Shown one piece after another: positions 33,164-41,411 of a stretch of 64,000 nt of DNA. The notes beneath the pieces were generated by a model. The model made no database searches. It was not told the origin of the DNA and worked only from the letters and a program-made list of their open reading frames with translations. The stretch comes from Sphingobacterium phlebotomi. Its GTDB lineage: Bacteria > Bacteroidota > Bacteroidia > Sphingobacteriales > Sphingobacteriaceae. Both the position numbers and the translations under genes were made by a program. Numbering within the stretch: the first letter of the stretch is position 1; each line of letters starts with the position of its first letter. The stretch is from NCBI RefSeq assembly GCF_008180195.1, contig NZ_VTAV01000013.1, positions 62,001-126,000 on the forward strand, in the 5' to 3' direction.

Positions 33164-33760
33164 ATGCTATTTTCCGAACATAATTTTATACAAAAGAATA
33201 GACAGGCAGGCAGTATCGAAGTCATTTGTGGCTCGATGTTTTCCGGTAAAACAGAAGAACTCATCCGGCGGATGAAAAGAGCGCAATTTGCTAAGTTACC
33301 CATCGAGATTTTTAAACCAGCAATAGACATTCGCTACGCTGATCAAGCGATTGTGTCGCACGATAGCAACAGTATTCCTTCCACATCGATCCCAAACTCC
33401 TCCGCAATTTTGCTATTAAGTGCAGAAACAAAGGTAGTTGGTATCGATGAAGCACAATTTTTCGACGATGAACTTCCCCACGTTTGTGTGCAGCTGGCCA
33501 ATAAAGGTGTTCGTGTCATCGTCGCCGGATTGGATATGGATTACAAGGGGCTTCCTTTTGGACCGATTCCCGCCCTCATGGCTATGGCCGAACATGTTAC
33601 GAAAGTACATGCTGTCTGTGTTCGATGTGGTGCACCCGCAACCTATTCCCACCGAATAGCAGCAAGTGAAAATCGCATACTTTTAGGTGAGAAAGACAGC
33701 TATGAGCCCCGTTGTCGCGCTTGTTATTTTGGTTTATCGGACAAACCTATAAATTGCTGA
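33164..33760 (+). CDS. tdk: Thymidine kinase
   Basis: Salvage kinase of type II, 198 residues. Walker A lies in ICGSMFSGKTEELIRR, the catalytic Glu region in GIDEAQFFDD, the lasso region follows AGLDMDYKGLPFGP, and the structural zinc site is VCVRCGAPATYSHR with a second Cys pair in EPRCRACY. The 3' end overlaps the convergent glutathione peroxidase gene by 14 bases. Confidence 0.96.
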   Translation: MLFSEHNFIQKNRQAGSIEVICGSMFSGKTEELIRRMKRAQFAKLPIEIFKPAIDIRYADQAIVSHDSNSIPSTSIPNSSAILLLSAETKVVGIDEAQFFDDELPHVCVQLANKGVRVIVAGLDMDYKGLPFGPIPALMAMAEHVTKVHAVCVRCGAPATYSHRIAASENRILLGEKDSYEPRCRACYFGLSDKPINC

Positions 33761-34262
33761 CAATCGCTTTGTCCATCGGATTTGTACGAGAACGATAACG
33801 ATGTGCCAACTTCCCCTCTTTATTGATTAAAAACTTCTCAAAATTCCAGTTGATATCCCCGGTAAAATCGGGATTTTCCTCCGTAGTCAAAAACTTAAAC
33901 AGCGGATTGATATTTTCGCCTTTTACATTTATTTTTTCGGACAACAAAAAGGTAACCCCATAATTTCTCTCACAAAAATCTTGGATTTCCGCATTGCTGT
34001 CGAGTTCCTGTCCACCGAAGTTATCAGATGGAAAACCAAGGATAACCAAGTTATTACCGTACCGTTCGTGCAAAGCCTGTAAATCTTTATATTGCTTCGT
34101 GAAGCCACATTTTGAAGCGGTATTGACAATCAATATATTTTTACCTCTAAAATCCGACATCTTGACCTCTTTGCCATCAATTGACGTGAAACTGAAATCA
34201 TAAATCGACGTTGCCGGCGACATCACTGAAGCCCACAACATTATGCTCGCTATTATATTCAT
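33747..34262 (-). CDS. Glutathione peroxidase-family thiol peroxidase, exported
   Basis: 171 residues with an N-terminal hydrophobic segment that looks like a signal peptide (about 1-18). The peroxidatic Cys lies in NTASKCGFTKQYKDL (Cys rather than selenocysteine), the conserved GFPSDNFGGQE block follows, and the catalytic Trp/Asn region is NWNFEKFLINKEG. In bacteria such proteins usually take electrons from thioredoxin. It follows a BadF-type kinase gene by 19 bases and may be co-transcribed with it. Confidence 0.92.
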   Translation of the reverse strand: MNIIASIMLWASVMSPATSIYDFSFTSIDGKEVKMSDFRGKNILIVNTASKCGFTKQYKDLQALHERYGNNLVILGFPSDNFGGQELDSNAEIQDFCERNYGVTFLLSEKINVKGENINPLFKFLTTEENPDFTGDINWNFEKFLINKEGKLAHRYRSRTNPMDKAIVSNL

Positions 34263-34281
34263 TGTTATCTTTTTTTACACT

Positions 34282-35145
34282 TTACTTAATGATCAATTTC
34301 GTTTCTCTTTCAACAACAAAATGGAATAATTGTTCTATCGGATTACCTAAAATTGTACCAACACGGACACCCAGTACCTCACAGACTTCCCGTAATTGTA
34401 AATCAAAATAGTAGGCTATACGTCCGACAAAATTCACTTTATACTCCCAAAAGTCTGGATATGTAATCACGTGTGTGCGGATAAATTCGTCAAACCCATT
34501 TTTCAACAATGTGTCAATATAGGGGTGCAATCTATTTTCGGCCATGAATTCCACAAACGATGCCAAATAAGCATTTGGGCGGTCCTTCTGGTAAACATTC
34601 TTAATGACGATATCTTTATTAACACGATATTTCTCTGCAAATTTTTTACTAAGGTCTTTGGGCATCTTCTCGTAAAGAAAATCAACAATAAGCCTTTTCC
34701 CCAACCAAGCTCCCGATCCTTCATCGCCTAGCACATACCCTACTCCATGTACACTCGGATGCAATTCTTCACCGTCATAATAACCGATATCCGATCCCGT
34801 GCCTATCGTACAAACATACCCTTTACTATGTCCACAAGTAGCATAAGCGCACCCTAGCATATCGCTTTCAACAGAAATGAATGCCGTTGGAAAAATTTCT
34901 GTAAGCGCATTGGAAACAATCTCTCGTCTATCAGGTGTAACACACCCTGCTCCAAAAAAATAAACTTCATGAATCTCGCTAGCATAGGGCAATATTTCCG
35001 GCACCTCCTGCATCACACGGGCAATTTCTTTCTCATTTACAAAAAATGGATTCAATCCTTTTGTACGAAAAGATAAAGGAGCGCTATCTGGCAAATTAAG
35101 CATCCAATCAGAACTGGAAGAACCACTATCTGCAACTAAAATCAT
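34282..35145 (-). CDS. BadF/BadG-type kinase, paralogue of 29400-30254
   Basis: 287 residues. Phosphate-1 motif VADSGSSSSDWMLNLPD, phosphate-2 region CTIGTGSDIGYYDG and GYVLGDEGSGAWLGKRLI, all aligned in order with the copy at 29400-30254. Both also share the end GxxxGxIxxxPI(D/E)xLxxFH. GlcNAc- or MurNAc-like recycling is the likeliest role. Gly-to-Ser changes in the phosphate-1 loop may alter the substrate. A TATCTTTG box lies 31 bases upstream. Confidence 0.8.
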   Translation of the reverse strand: MILVADSGSSSSDWMLNLPDSAPLSFRTKGLNPFFVNEKEIARVMQEVPEILPYASEIHEVYFFGAGCVTPDRREIVSNALTEIFPTAFISVESDMLGCAYATCGHSKGYVCTIGTGSDIGYYDGEELHPSVHGVGYVLGDEGSGAWLGKRLIVDFLYEKMPKDLSKKFAEKYRVNKDIVIKNVYQKDRPNAYLASFVEFMAENRLHPYIDTLLKNGFDEFIRTHVITYPDFWEYKVNFVGRIAYYFDLQLREVCEVLGVRVGTILGNPIEQLFHFVVERETKLIIK

Positions 35146-35175
35146 ATATGATGTTTAAATTTACATTGTGCATTC

Positions 35176-35183
35176 CAAAGATA
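35176..35183 (-). promoter_or_regulatory. Possible -7 box for the BadF-type kinase
   Basis: TATCTTTG on the minus strand fits TAnnTTTG. No TTTG was found at -33. The predicted start lies about 24 bases ahead of the ATG at 35145. Confidence 0.4.
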
Positions 35184-35207
35184 ACAATTTTTCGTGTATA
35201 AAATACT

Positions 35208-35238
35208 TTTGAAGCTTGCTTCAATCTATGTAGCTTTG
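35208..35238 (+). promoter_or_regulatory. Promoter of the M61 peptidase gene
   Basis: TTTG at 35208-35211, then exactly 19 bases, then TAGCTTTG at 35231-35238, a perfect match to the Bacteroidota consensus. The start of transcription should be about 12 bases ahead of the ATG. Confidence 0.75.
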
Positions 35239-35256
35239 CGATAAAATCAACAGATT

Positions 35257-37002
35257 ATGTCAGACCCTCGCATACGCTTTACCATTTCATTTACAGAACC
35301 TCAGGCACACTACGTAGAAATCGAAATGGACATCACTGATTTCACCGAAACAACGTTAGATATCGGGATGCCCGTGTGGACACCAGGATCCTATTTGATT
35401 CGCGAATATGAGCGCCATGTTGAGGTTGTCGAAGCTTTTGCAGGGACAGATCGTATCCATTGCATGAAGATTTCTAAAAATACATGGCGTATACAAGATC
35501 CACCCCTTCATACCAAAATACGATATCGGGTATACGGCTTCGAGATATCCGTGAGAACAAATATGATCAATGTAGATCGTGCATTTCTTAGTCCGTCGGC
35601 TACCTTTATGTATATAAAAAATCGTATCGACCTCTCCTGTACTGTACAAGTTATCCTTCCGGAAAAATGGCACCATATTTCAACAGGCTTGCCAAAAACA
35701 GCAAACGATGAGCACACTTTTTATGCTGAAAATTTTGATGTGTTGTACGACTCTCCTATCGAAATCGGAAATCAAGATATCTGGTATTTCGAAGCAGCAG
35801 GTGTCCAACATGAGTTCGCCATGGTCGGTAGTGGAAATTACGACAAGCAACAATTAACATCTGATATAACAAAAATCATAAAAGAAGAGACCGCTATATG
35901 GGGAGAAAATCCGAATATAAATTATGTTTTTATTACACACAACTATCAAACAGGGGGTGGTGGTCTGGAACACCTCAATTCTACCGTGTTGGGTGCTAGC
36001 CGAAATGCTTACCAAGTGCCTAATGCCTATAAAAACTTTCTGTGTCTCATCGCGCACGAATATTTTCATCTTTGGAATGTCAAAAGACTTCGACCGAAAG
36101 AGCTAGGTCCTTTCAACTATGATGAAGAGAACTATACTACAGGTCTTTGGATAATGGAGGGATTCACATCGTACTACGACAATCTCGTCATCCGGCGATG
36201 CGGCTTCTTCTCCGTACAAGAATACCTCGATATGCTCGCCAACGATTTCAACCAAGTGTACAATCGTCCGGGTTATCGCATCCAATCCGCAGCTTTAGCG
36301 AGTTTTGATGCCTGGATAAAACAGTATCGACCCGATGAAAATTCCGCAAATACGAGTATATCCTATTACAATAAAGGCGCCATGCTCGCTGTCGCATTAG
36401 ATCTTTATATTCTCACGGAAACACAAGGTACAAAACGACTAGATGATGTGCTTCGAGCTGCCTATCGTTCTTTTTACAAACAAGAGAATAGGGGCTTCTA
36501 TGAGAAAGAATTTCAGACGTTGGCAGAAAATGTAACCGGTGTAAATCTTTCTGCGATATTTGAAGCCGCACATAGTACGGAGGAACTTGACTACAATCTG
36601 TATTTCAATCGCGTGGGATACGAATTGATCGATTTAAATCGCGACAGACAAGAATTATCTTTGGGGATAAAAATAGCAACCCAAGACGGGCGAACATTCA
36701 TTAAAAATGTAGAACGTGGCTCAGGTGCTTGGGATGCAGGTTTAAATGTGGACGATGAACTTATTGCCATCAACGGAAACAGATTAGATACCGCCGGCAA
36801 AGAACTGGAGTTTATACTACAAAATGGTCAAATAGACGAAATCGTTGACGTCCTGATTTCCAGAGACGGTTTAATACGTACTATCCATGCCCCAATTCGC
36901 CCCTCAACCAAACAGCAATGGTGTATTCGAGAAAAGCCAGAAGCAACATCTATAGAAAAGAAAATAGCGGAGATCTGGCTTTCCGTATCAAAATATCTGT
37001 AG
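35257..37002 (+). CDS. M61-family glycyl aminopeptidase-like protease with PDZ domain
   Basis: 581 residues without a clear signal peptide. An N-terminal M61 beta domain (VWTPGSYLIREYERHVE) precedes the gluzincin catalytic domain: substrate motif TGGGGLEHLNSTV, zinc motif HEYFHLWNVKRLRP and third ligand E in WIMEGFTSYYDNL. A C-terminal PDZ domain has GSGAWDAGLNVDDELIAINGNRL. The family trims N-terminal Gly/Ala residues. Ends in a hairpin that includes its stop codon. Confidence 0.92.
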   Translation: MSDPRIRFTISFTEPQAHYVEIEMDITDFTETTLDIGMPVWTPGSYLIREYERHVEVVEAFAGTDRIHCMKISKNTWRIQDPPLHTKIRYRVYGFEISVRTNMINVDRAFLSPSATFMYIKNRIDLSCTVQVILPEKWHHISTGLPKTANDEHTFYAENFDVLYDSPIEIGNQDIWYFEAAGVQHEFAMVGSGNYDKQQLTSDITKIIKEETAIWGENPNINYVFITHNYQTGGGGLEHLNSTVLGASRNAYQVPNAYKNFLCLIAHEYFHLWNVKRLRPKELGPFNYDEENYTTGLWIMEGFTSYYDNLVIRRCGFFSVQEYLDMLANDFNQVYNRPGYRIQSAALASFDAWIKQYRPDENSANTSISYYNKGAMLAVALDLYILTETQGTKRLDDVLRAAYRSFYKQENRGFYEKEFQTLAENVTGVNLSAIFEAAHSTEELDYNLYFNRVGYELIDLNRDRQELSLGIKIATQDGRTFIKNVERGSGAWDAGLNVDDELIAINGNRLDTAGKELEFILQNGQIDEIVDVLISRDGLIRTIHAPIRPSTKQQWCIREKPEATSIEKKIAEIWLSVSKYL

Positions 37003-37027
37003 AGACATCCATCTGATGTCTCTACAG
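36997..37027. terminator. Stop-codon-embedded bidirectional hairpin
   Basis: A perfect 13-bp stem, CTGTAGAGACATC with GATGTCTCTACAG, and a 5-base loop. It contains the TAG stop of the + gene and abuts the TAG of the minus gene at 37028. It has no long T-run, so it may act mainly as an RNA end protector or a repeat element. Confidence 0.6.
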
Positions 37028-37567
37028 CTAAAATTTATATCGAATCGTCAACCCAAACGGGTCAAACAGCCTAATACTGCTTTCCTGTAGAAACTCGAAA
37101 TAGGGTTTAACGTCAACCGAAATAGATAATGGCGTCGTGGGGATGTTGTATTCTATCCCTATAATTCCGTCTATACTTAACGCCAATTCTGAACTAGGAT
37201 TAGTTCGTTCTGTGTTGACCCATGTTTTACCATCCTCGTCCGTATGCTGGGTTTGTGTGACAATCTCCTTATATTTAAAACTACCTATACTTCCCCCAAA
37301 ACCATAGAACCAAGTGAAATTTTCCGCTAACGGCCGATGATATTGATAAAGCCCACCTAAACGGAAACGTCTATATTTGGAATTGCTTTGTACGCTGAGG
37401 AGTCCCTCTACAGCCCGATCATCCGCCAACGTATAACGGTAACTAAAGCCGGTGGCACTTCCAAAACGTCCACCCACAGCATGCTGGCTATTCAATTGCG
37501 CCCATGATGTATCAAATGAAAATAAAACAATCCCTAATGTCAATAACAGCCAATTTGCTTTCTTCAT
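37028..37567 (-). CDS. Small outer-membrane beta-barrel protein of unknown role
   Basis: 179 residues from the ATG at 37567 (MKKANW) with a Sec signal peptide (TSWAQ cleavage). The mature part shows alternating amphipathic strands, such as FGSATGFSYRYTL, RRFRLGGLYQYHRP and YGFGGSIGSFKYKE, and ends in FGLTIRYKF, typical of an eight-stranded barrel with a terminal aromatic. Function not recognised. The longer frame from 37597 adds a non-signal-like extension. Confidence 0.8.
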   Translation of the reverse strand: MKKANWLLLTLGIVLFSFDTSWAQLNSQHAVGGRFGSATGFSYRYTLADDRAVEGLLSVQSNSKYRRFRLGGLYQYHRPLAENFTWFYGFGGSIGSFKYKEIVTQTQHTDEDGKTWVNTERTNPSSELALSIDGIIGIEYNIPTTPLSISVDVKPYFEFLQESSIRLFDPFGLTIRYKF

Positions 37568-37650
37568 GAATATTATACTAAGTTTTACGTAGATCAAAAG
37601 TAATACTTTATTTAAACGTTCAAAAGTTAAATTCTGTTATCATTCTATCA

Positions 37651-37658
37651 TATATTTG
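37651..37658 (+). promoter_or_regulatory. -7 box for the FadD-type gene
   Basis: TATATTTG matches TAnnTTTG; no TTTG at the expected -33 spacing. The predicted leader is about 76 bases. Confidence 0.4.
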
Positions 37659-37740
37659 TATCAATACTAACATTTTTATTGATAAAACGTTATATTAGTG
37701 TAGGAAAAACAGATTGTAAACCTCGTAACAGGAGCGATAT

Positions 37741-39501
37741 ATGAGTCAGCTAAATAGATTGTTTGATATTCTAGACGGATATACATCCGCAAACGCCAAT
37801 ACCTGTATGGTTGCGGGAAAAAAGGACGGTGAATGGCAGCTTTACCCTCGCGAGCGCTTTATAACACTCACCAACAATTTGAGCAAAGCGTTGCTTTCCA
37901 AAGGATTAAAAAAGGGTGATAAGGTGGCGTTGATGTCTGGAAACCGTCCTGAATGGAATATTGTAGACTTCGCTTGTAACCAACTTGGAATTGCTATCGT
38001 TCCACTGTATCCAACGCTATCGGCTCAGGACCTCTCTTATATCCTCCATAATGCAGAAGTAAAACTGCTCTTTGCGAGTAATGCTGAATTGACCCATAAA
38101 GCAGAACAAGCTATACAAGAACAACAATTGTCCATGGAAATATACACCTTCGACGATGTGCCGGGCAAACCATGTTACCAAGAGCTCATCGATCTGGGTG
38201 CACCACAAAATATGGACTTGCAACCTTATAAGGATGCTGTACAAGGCGATGATTTGCTTACACTCATTTATACTTCCGGCACAACCGGAAAACCGAAAGG
38301 CGTACTCCTGACACATAAAAACATTATCAGCAATGTAGTAGCTTGTCAACATCTGGTTCCAGAAGATATAACGAAGGCGCTGAGTTTTTTGCCGCTATGC
38401 CATATTTTTGAGCGGATGGTAGTTTACATCTACCTTTCCAAGGGCATCCAAATTCATTATGCAGAGAATCTTGATAATATCGTCGCCGATATCAACGATG
38501 TCAAACCTCAGATTTTTACAACGGTGCCTCGGGTGTTAGAAAAGGTGTATGATAAAATAATCGAAAAAGGGAAAGCGCTAACTGGCATAAAAAAAGCTTT
38601 GTTTTTTTGGGCAGTAGACCTTGGACATAAATATCAAGAACCTCCAAAAAACGGCTTCTTCTATAATCTGAAGCTGGCGATAGCACGTAAACTAATTTTC
38701 TCCAAATGGCGAGATGCCCTGGGTGGTAACATCAAATTAATTGTATCCGGTGGGGCTGCTCTTCAAGAACGATTGGGTCGCATTTTTTGGGCTGCGGACA
38801 TTAAAGTATTAGAAGGTTATGGCTTAACAGAAACATCCCCCGTTATAGCCGTCAACTCTCCTGTTGATACCGACGTTAAATTTGGTACCGTAGGGCGGGT
38901 GTTGAAGAATCTGGACGTAAAAATTGCAGACGACGGAGAGATCCTTGTTAAGGGACCAAGCATTAGTCCCGGATACTATAAAAATGAAGAGGCTACCCGT
39001 GAGGTAATTGATGAAGAAGGTTATTTGCATACCGGCGACATTGGCGAGGTTACATCTGATGGTTTCCTCAAAATCACTGACCGAAAAAAAGAAATGTTTA
39101 AGACTGCAGGTGGCAAGTATGTCGCACCACAGGCAATAGAAAACAAACTAATGGAGTCTACCCTGATTGCACAAGTCATGGTCATTGGTGAAAATCAGCG
39201 TTTCCCTGCAGCACTAATTGTACCCGCTTTCGAGGAATTGGAAAAATGGTGCAAACATAAAAACATACCTTTTGTTTCGAAAGAAGAGGTCGTTAAGGAT
39301 TCACGGGTCATCGAAAAATACCAGCGAGAAATTGACCGTTTGAATACTGGCTTTGGACAATGGGAAAAAGTGAAAAAGTTTGAGCTGCTTCCCACAGAAT
39401 GGACCATCGACAACGGCGAACTAACACCTAAGCTGAGTCTGAAACGAAAAATTATTCTAAAAAATACGGAAGATATAATCAACCGACTATACGAACATTA
39501 A
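37741..39501 (+). CDS. Long-chain fatty-acid--CoA ligase (AMP-dependent)
   Basis: 586 residues, the FadD/ACSL size class. The A3 motif is LIYTSGTTGKPKGVLLTHKN, the A5 block VLEGYGLTETSPVIA, the A7 hinge YLHTGDIGEVTSDGFLKITDR, and the A10 Lys lies in NGELTPKLSLKRK. It would activate exogenous or membrane-derived fatty acids to acyl-CoA. A YihY-type membrane protein gene follows by 12 bases, so both are probably co-transcribed. This is the general ligase of the window, in contrast to the operon-specific one at 8724-10244. Confidence 0.92.
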   Translation: MSQLNRLFDILDGYTSANANTCMVAGKKDGEWQLYPRERFITLTNNLSKALLSKGLKKGDKVALMSGNRPEWNIVDFACNQLGIAIVPLYPTLSAQDLSYILHNAEVKLLFASNAELTHKAEQAIQEQQLSMEIYTFDDVPGKPCYQELIDLGAPQNMDLQPYKDAVQGDDLLTLIYTSGTTGKPKGVLLTHKNIISNVVACQHLVPEDITKALSFLPLCHIFERMVVYIYLSKGIQIHYAENLDNIVADINDVKPQIFTTVPRVLEKVYDKIIEKGKALTGIKKALFFWAVDLGHKYQEPPKNGFFYNLKLAIARKLIFSKWRDALGGNIKLIVSGGAALQERLGRIFWAADIKVLEGYGLTETSPVIAVNSPVDTDVKFGTVGRVLKNLDVKIADDGEILVKGPSISPGYYKNEEATREVIDEEGYLHTGDIGEVTSDGFLKITDRKKEMFKTAGGKYVAPQAIENKLMESTLIAQVMVIGENQRFPAALIVPAFEELEKWCKHKNIPFVSKEEVVKDSRVIEKYQREIDRLNTGFGQWEKVKKFELLPTEWTIDNGELTPKLSLKRKIILKNTEDIINRLYEH

Positions 39502-39513
39502 AAAATCACACGC

Positions 39514-40455
39514 ATGGAAAAAGAAACGCTTTGGCAAAAACTAAAAGGATTTGGACTACTTTTATTCGACACAGTGAATGGTTTCCTCAATGACAAATGT
39601 TTTAAAAAAAGTGCTTCTTTAGCTTACTATACCGTATTTTCTATCGGTCCTTTGATTTTGATTCTAATTTGGGCACTGGGTTTCTTTTATGGTAGCCAGA
39701 TGGAGGGACCAAACGGTGCTCGAGATGAAATTATGACGGAGCTAAATGAGCTGTTCGGCCCCGATATTGCTGGTATGCTCGACTCCGCCATCCAAAAAAT
39801 ATCGTTAGAGAGTAAAAATAGCATCGGTCTCTATATCGGTATCGGTACCCTTATTTTTTCTTCCACAACGATCTTCGTGGATATTCAAAACTCCATTAAC
39901 GAAATTTGGCAAATCAAGGCAAAACCTAAAAAGGGCTGGCTTAAAGTCATAATAGATCGTCTTCTTTCTTTTTCTATGATTTTAGGTTTGGGATTTCTCC
40001 TCATGGTCTCTCTTATCCTTAGTAGTGTGATCGGACTGTTGATGGGCAAAGTGGGTGATTTTTTAAGTGAATATATTCCGAACATCAACCTGCAGATGAT
40101 CGGCTTAATTAATACCGGCGTATCGTTTTTAATTATCGCGACCTTATTTGCTTGTGTCTTTGCTTTTCTTCCCGATGCGAAGACGCGCTTCCGAGATGTA
40201 TTATGGGGCGCGATTTTCACGGCTTTACTCTTTCTATTGGGAAAATCGCTTATTTCCTGGTATTTATCTTCCAATGTTACCGCAAGCTCCTTTGGAGCAG
40301 CCGGTTCGATTATAATCTTGCTGAGCTTCGTCTATTATTCTGCGGCCATTTTGTATTTCGGAGCCGAGTTCACCAAACATTACGCCATTAAATACGGACG
40401 AGGCGTAAGACCTAATTCGTACGCAGTTCGCGTAGAAGTAAAAGAGGTGGAATAA
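39514..40455 (+). CDS. YihY/BrkB-family integral membrane protein
   Basis: 313 residues with about six hydrophobic segments. The N-terminal block KKSASLAYYTVFSIGPL and the middle STTIFVDIQNSINEIWQIK are the family hallmarks, followed by FLPDAKTRFRDVLWGAIFT and FGAAGSIIILLSFVYYSA. It was once called ribonuclease BN by mistake; the real function is unknown, possibly lipid or small-molecule transport. Follows the FadD-type ligase, which may be a hint at lipid handling. Confidence 0.9.
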   Translation: MEKETLWQKLKGFGLLLFDTVNGFLNDKCFKKSASLAYYTVFSIGPLILILIWALGFFYGSQMEGPNGARDEIMTELNELFGPDIAGMLDSAIQKISLESKNSIGLYIGIGTLIFSSTTIFVDIQNSINEIWQIKAKPKKGWLKVIIDRLLSFSMILGLGFLLMVSLILSSVIGLLMGKVGDFLSEYIPNINLQMIGLINTGVSFLIIATLFACVFAFLPDAKTRFRDVLWGAIFTALLFLLGKSLISWYLSSNVTASSFGAAGSIIILLSFVYYSAAILYFGAEFTKHYAIKYGRGVRPNSYAVRVEVKEVE

Positions 40456-40484
40456 AAACCACGAACTCGAAGGATGGAAAATGG

Positions 40485-41369
40485 TTATTCAACCGCCAGT
40501 TCTACATATACCGGGTAATGATCGGAGATATAATGTGTTTGTGCGTTCTTCAATACCGTGCTGGTTGTCACCCGCTTAGCTGCCACATCATTGCACCACA
40601 AAAAGTCTATACGTTTCGGGGTTCCTGACTGCGTCTGCTTGATGTTTCCGTTACCATCTTTGAAAGTAGGCATACTGCTAGCAAAATCTTTGTTCAACAA
40701 TCTGTACGAATCCTTAAATCCAGCATCTTTGAGCTTGTTCAAAACAGAATAATCAATTTGCCCATTATTCAAATTACGGATATGAGCATGTTTTTCCTCA
40801 CTTTTTTTCATTCCTTTCGCAAGGTTGTCTCCATAATGTTCGCGATCCGATTCCGCCATGGAATTAAAATCACCCATGATCAATATCGGTTCATCAACTG
40901 GTATCTCAGCGGCCTGCGCAATAATGTTGGTCACCTCCTCCAAACGTTTTTGATAGCTGAAAGGTGAGAAATGAATAACAAAAATATGGATCCCATTCAC
41001 TTTGGCGTAGATATAGGCGTGCCACATATTTTCCGTTACTTTCTTAAAGTTCACCATGGGCGTCTTCGATGTTAGCGCCACCGGAAATCCTGTTTCTTTT
41101 GATTGCAGTGCATACGGATGGTCATAATCCTTGGCAAGCTCTTCCAATGCTTTTTGAGTCCAGCCGTTCATTTCCTGCGTAGCAACGATATCGGGTTGCA
41201 AATCTTTAATCAGTTGCTTATATCGTTCGATATTCTCAACAGAATCCTTTTGCAAACCATACAGCACATTGTAGGATAAAATTTTAACTTTCTGTTGGGC
41301 TATCGTCGTCACATTTATACAAGCAACGAAAAAAACGGTTAATAAAAAAATTGGAAGTCTATTTTGCAT
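40485..41369 (-). CDS. Secreted endonuclease/exonuclease/phosphatase-fold phosphodiesterase or phosphatase
   Basis: 294 residues with a Sec signal peptide (about 1-24, TTIAQ). The catalytic motifs are complete: ILSYNVLYG with the first Asn, VATQEMNG with the metal Glu, VIHFSPFS with the His, LIMGDFNSMA with Asp and Asn, RIDFLWC and YISDHYPVYVEL with the terminal Asp-His pair. In exported form these usually cleave phosphodiesters of lipids, nucleic acids or phosphosugars. It is the last gene of the minus-strand utilisation locus, 42 bases after the glycosidase gene. Confidence 0.9.
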   Translation of the reverse strand: MQNRLPIFLLTVFFVACINVTTIAQQKVKILSYNVLYGLQKDSVENIERYKQLIKDLQPDIVATQEMNGWTQKALEELAKDYDHPYALQSKETGFPVALTSKTPMVNFKKVTENMWHAYIYAKVNGIHIFVIHFSPFSYQKRLEEVTNIIAQAAEIPVDEPILIMGDFNSMAESDREHYGDNLAKGMKKSEEKHAHIRNLNNGQIDYSVLNKLKDAGFKDSYRLLNKDFASSMPTFKDGNGNIKQTQSGTPKRIDFLWCNDVAAKRVTTSTVLKNAQTHYISDHYPVYVELAVE

Positions 41370-41411
41370 AGTAAGTTTAAGTTGATCTCTTATTTACAAT
41401 AATACAAAAAT

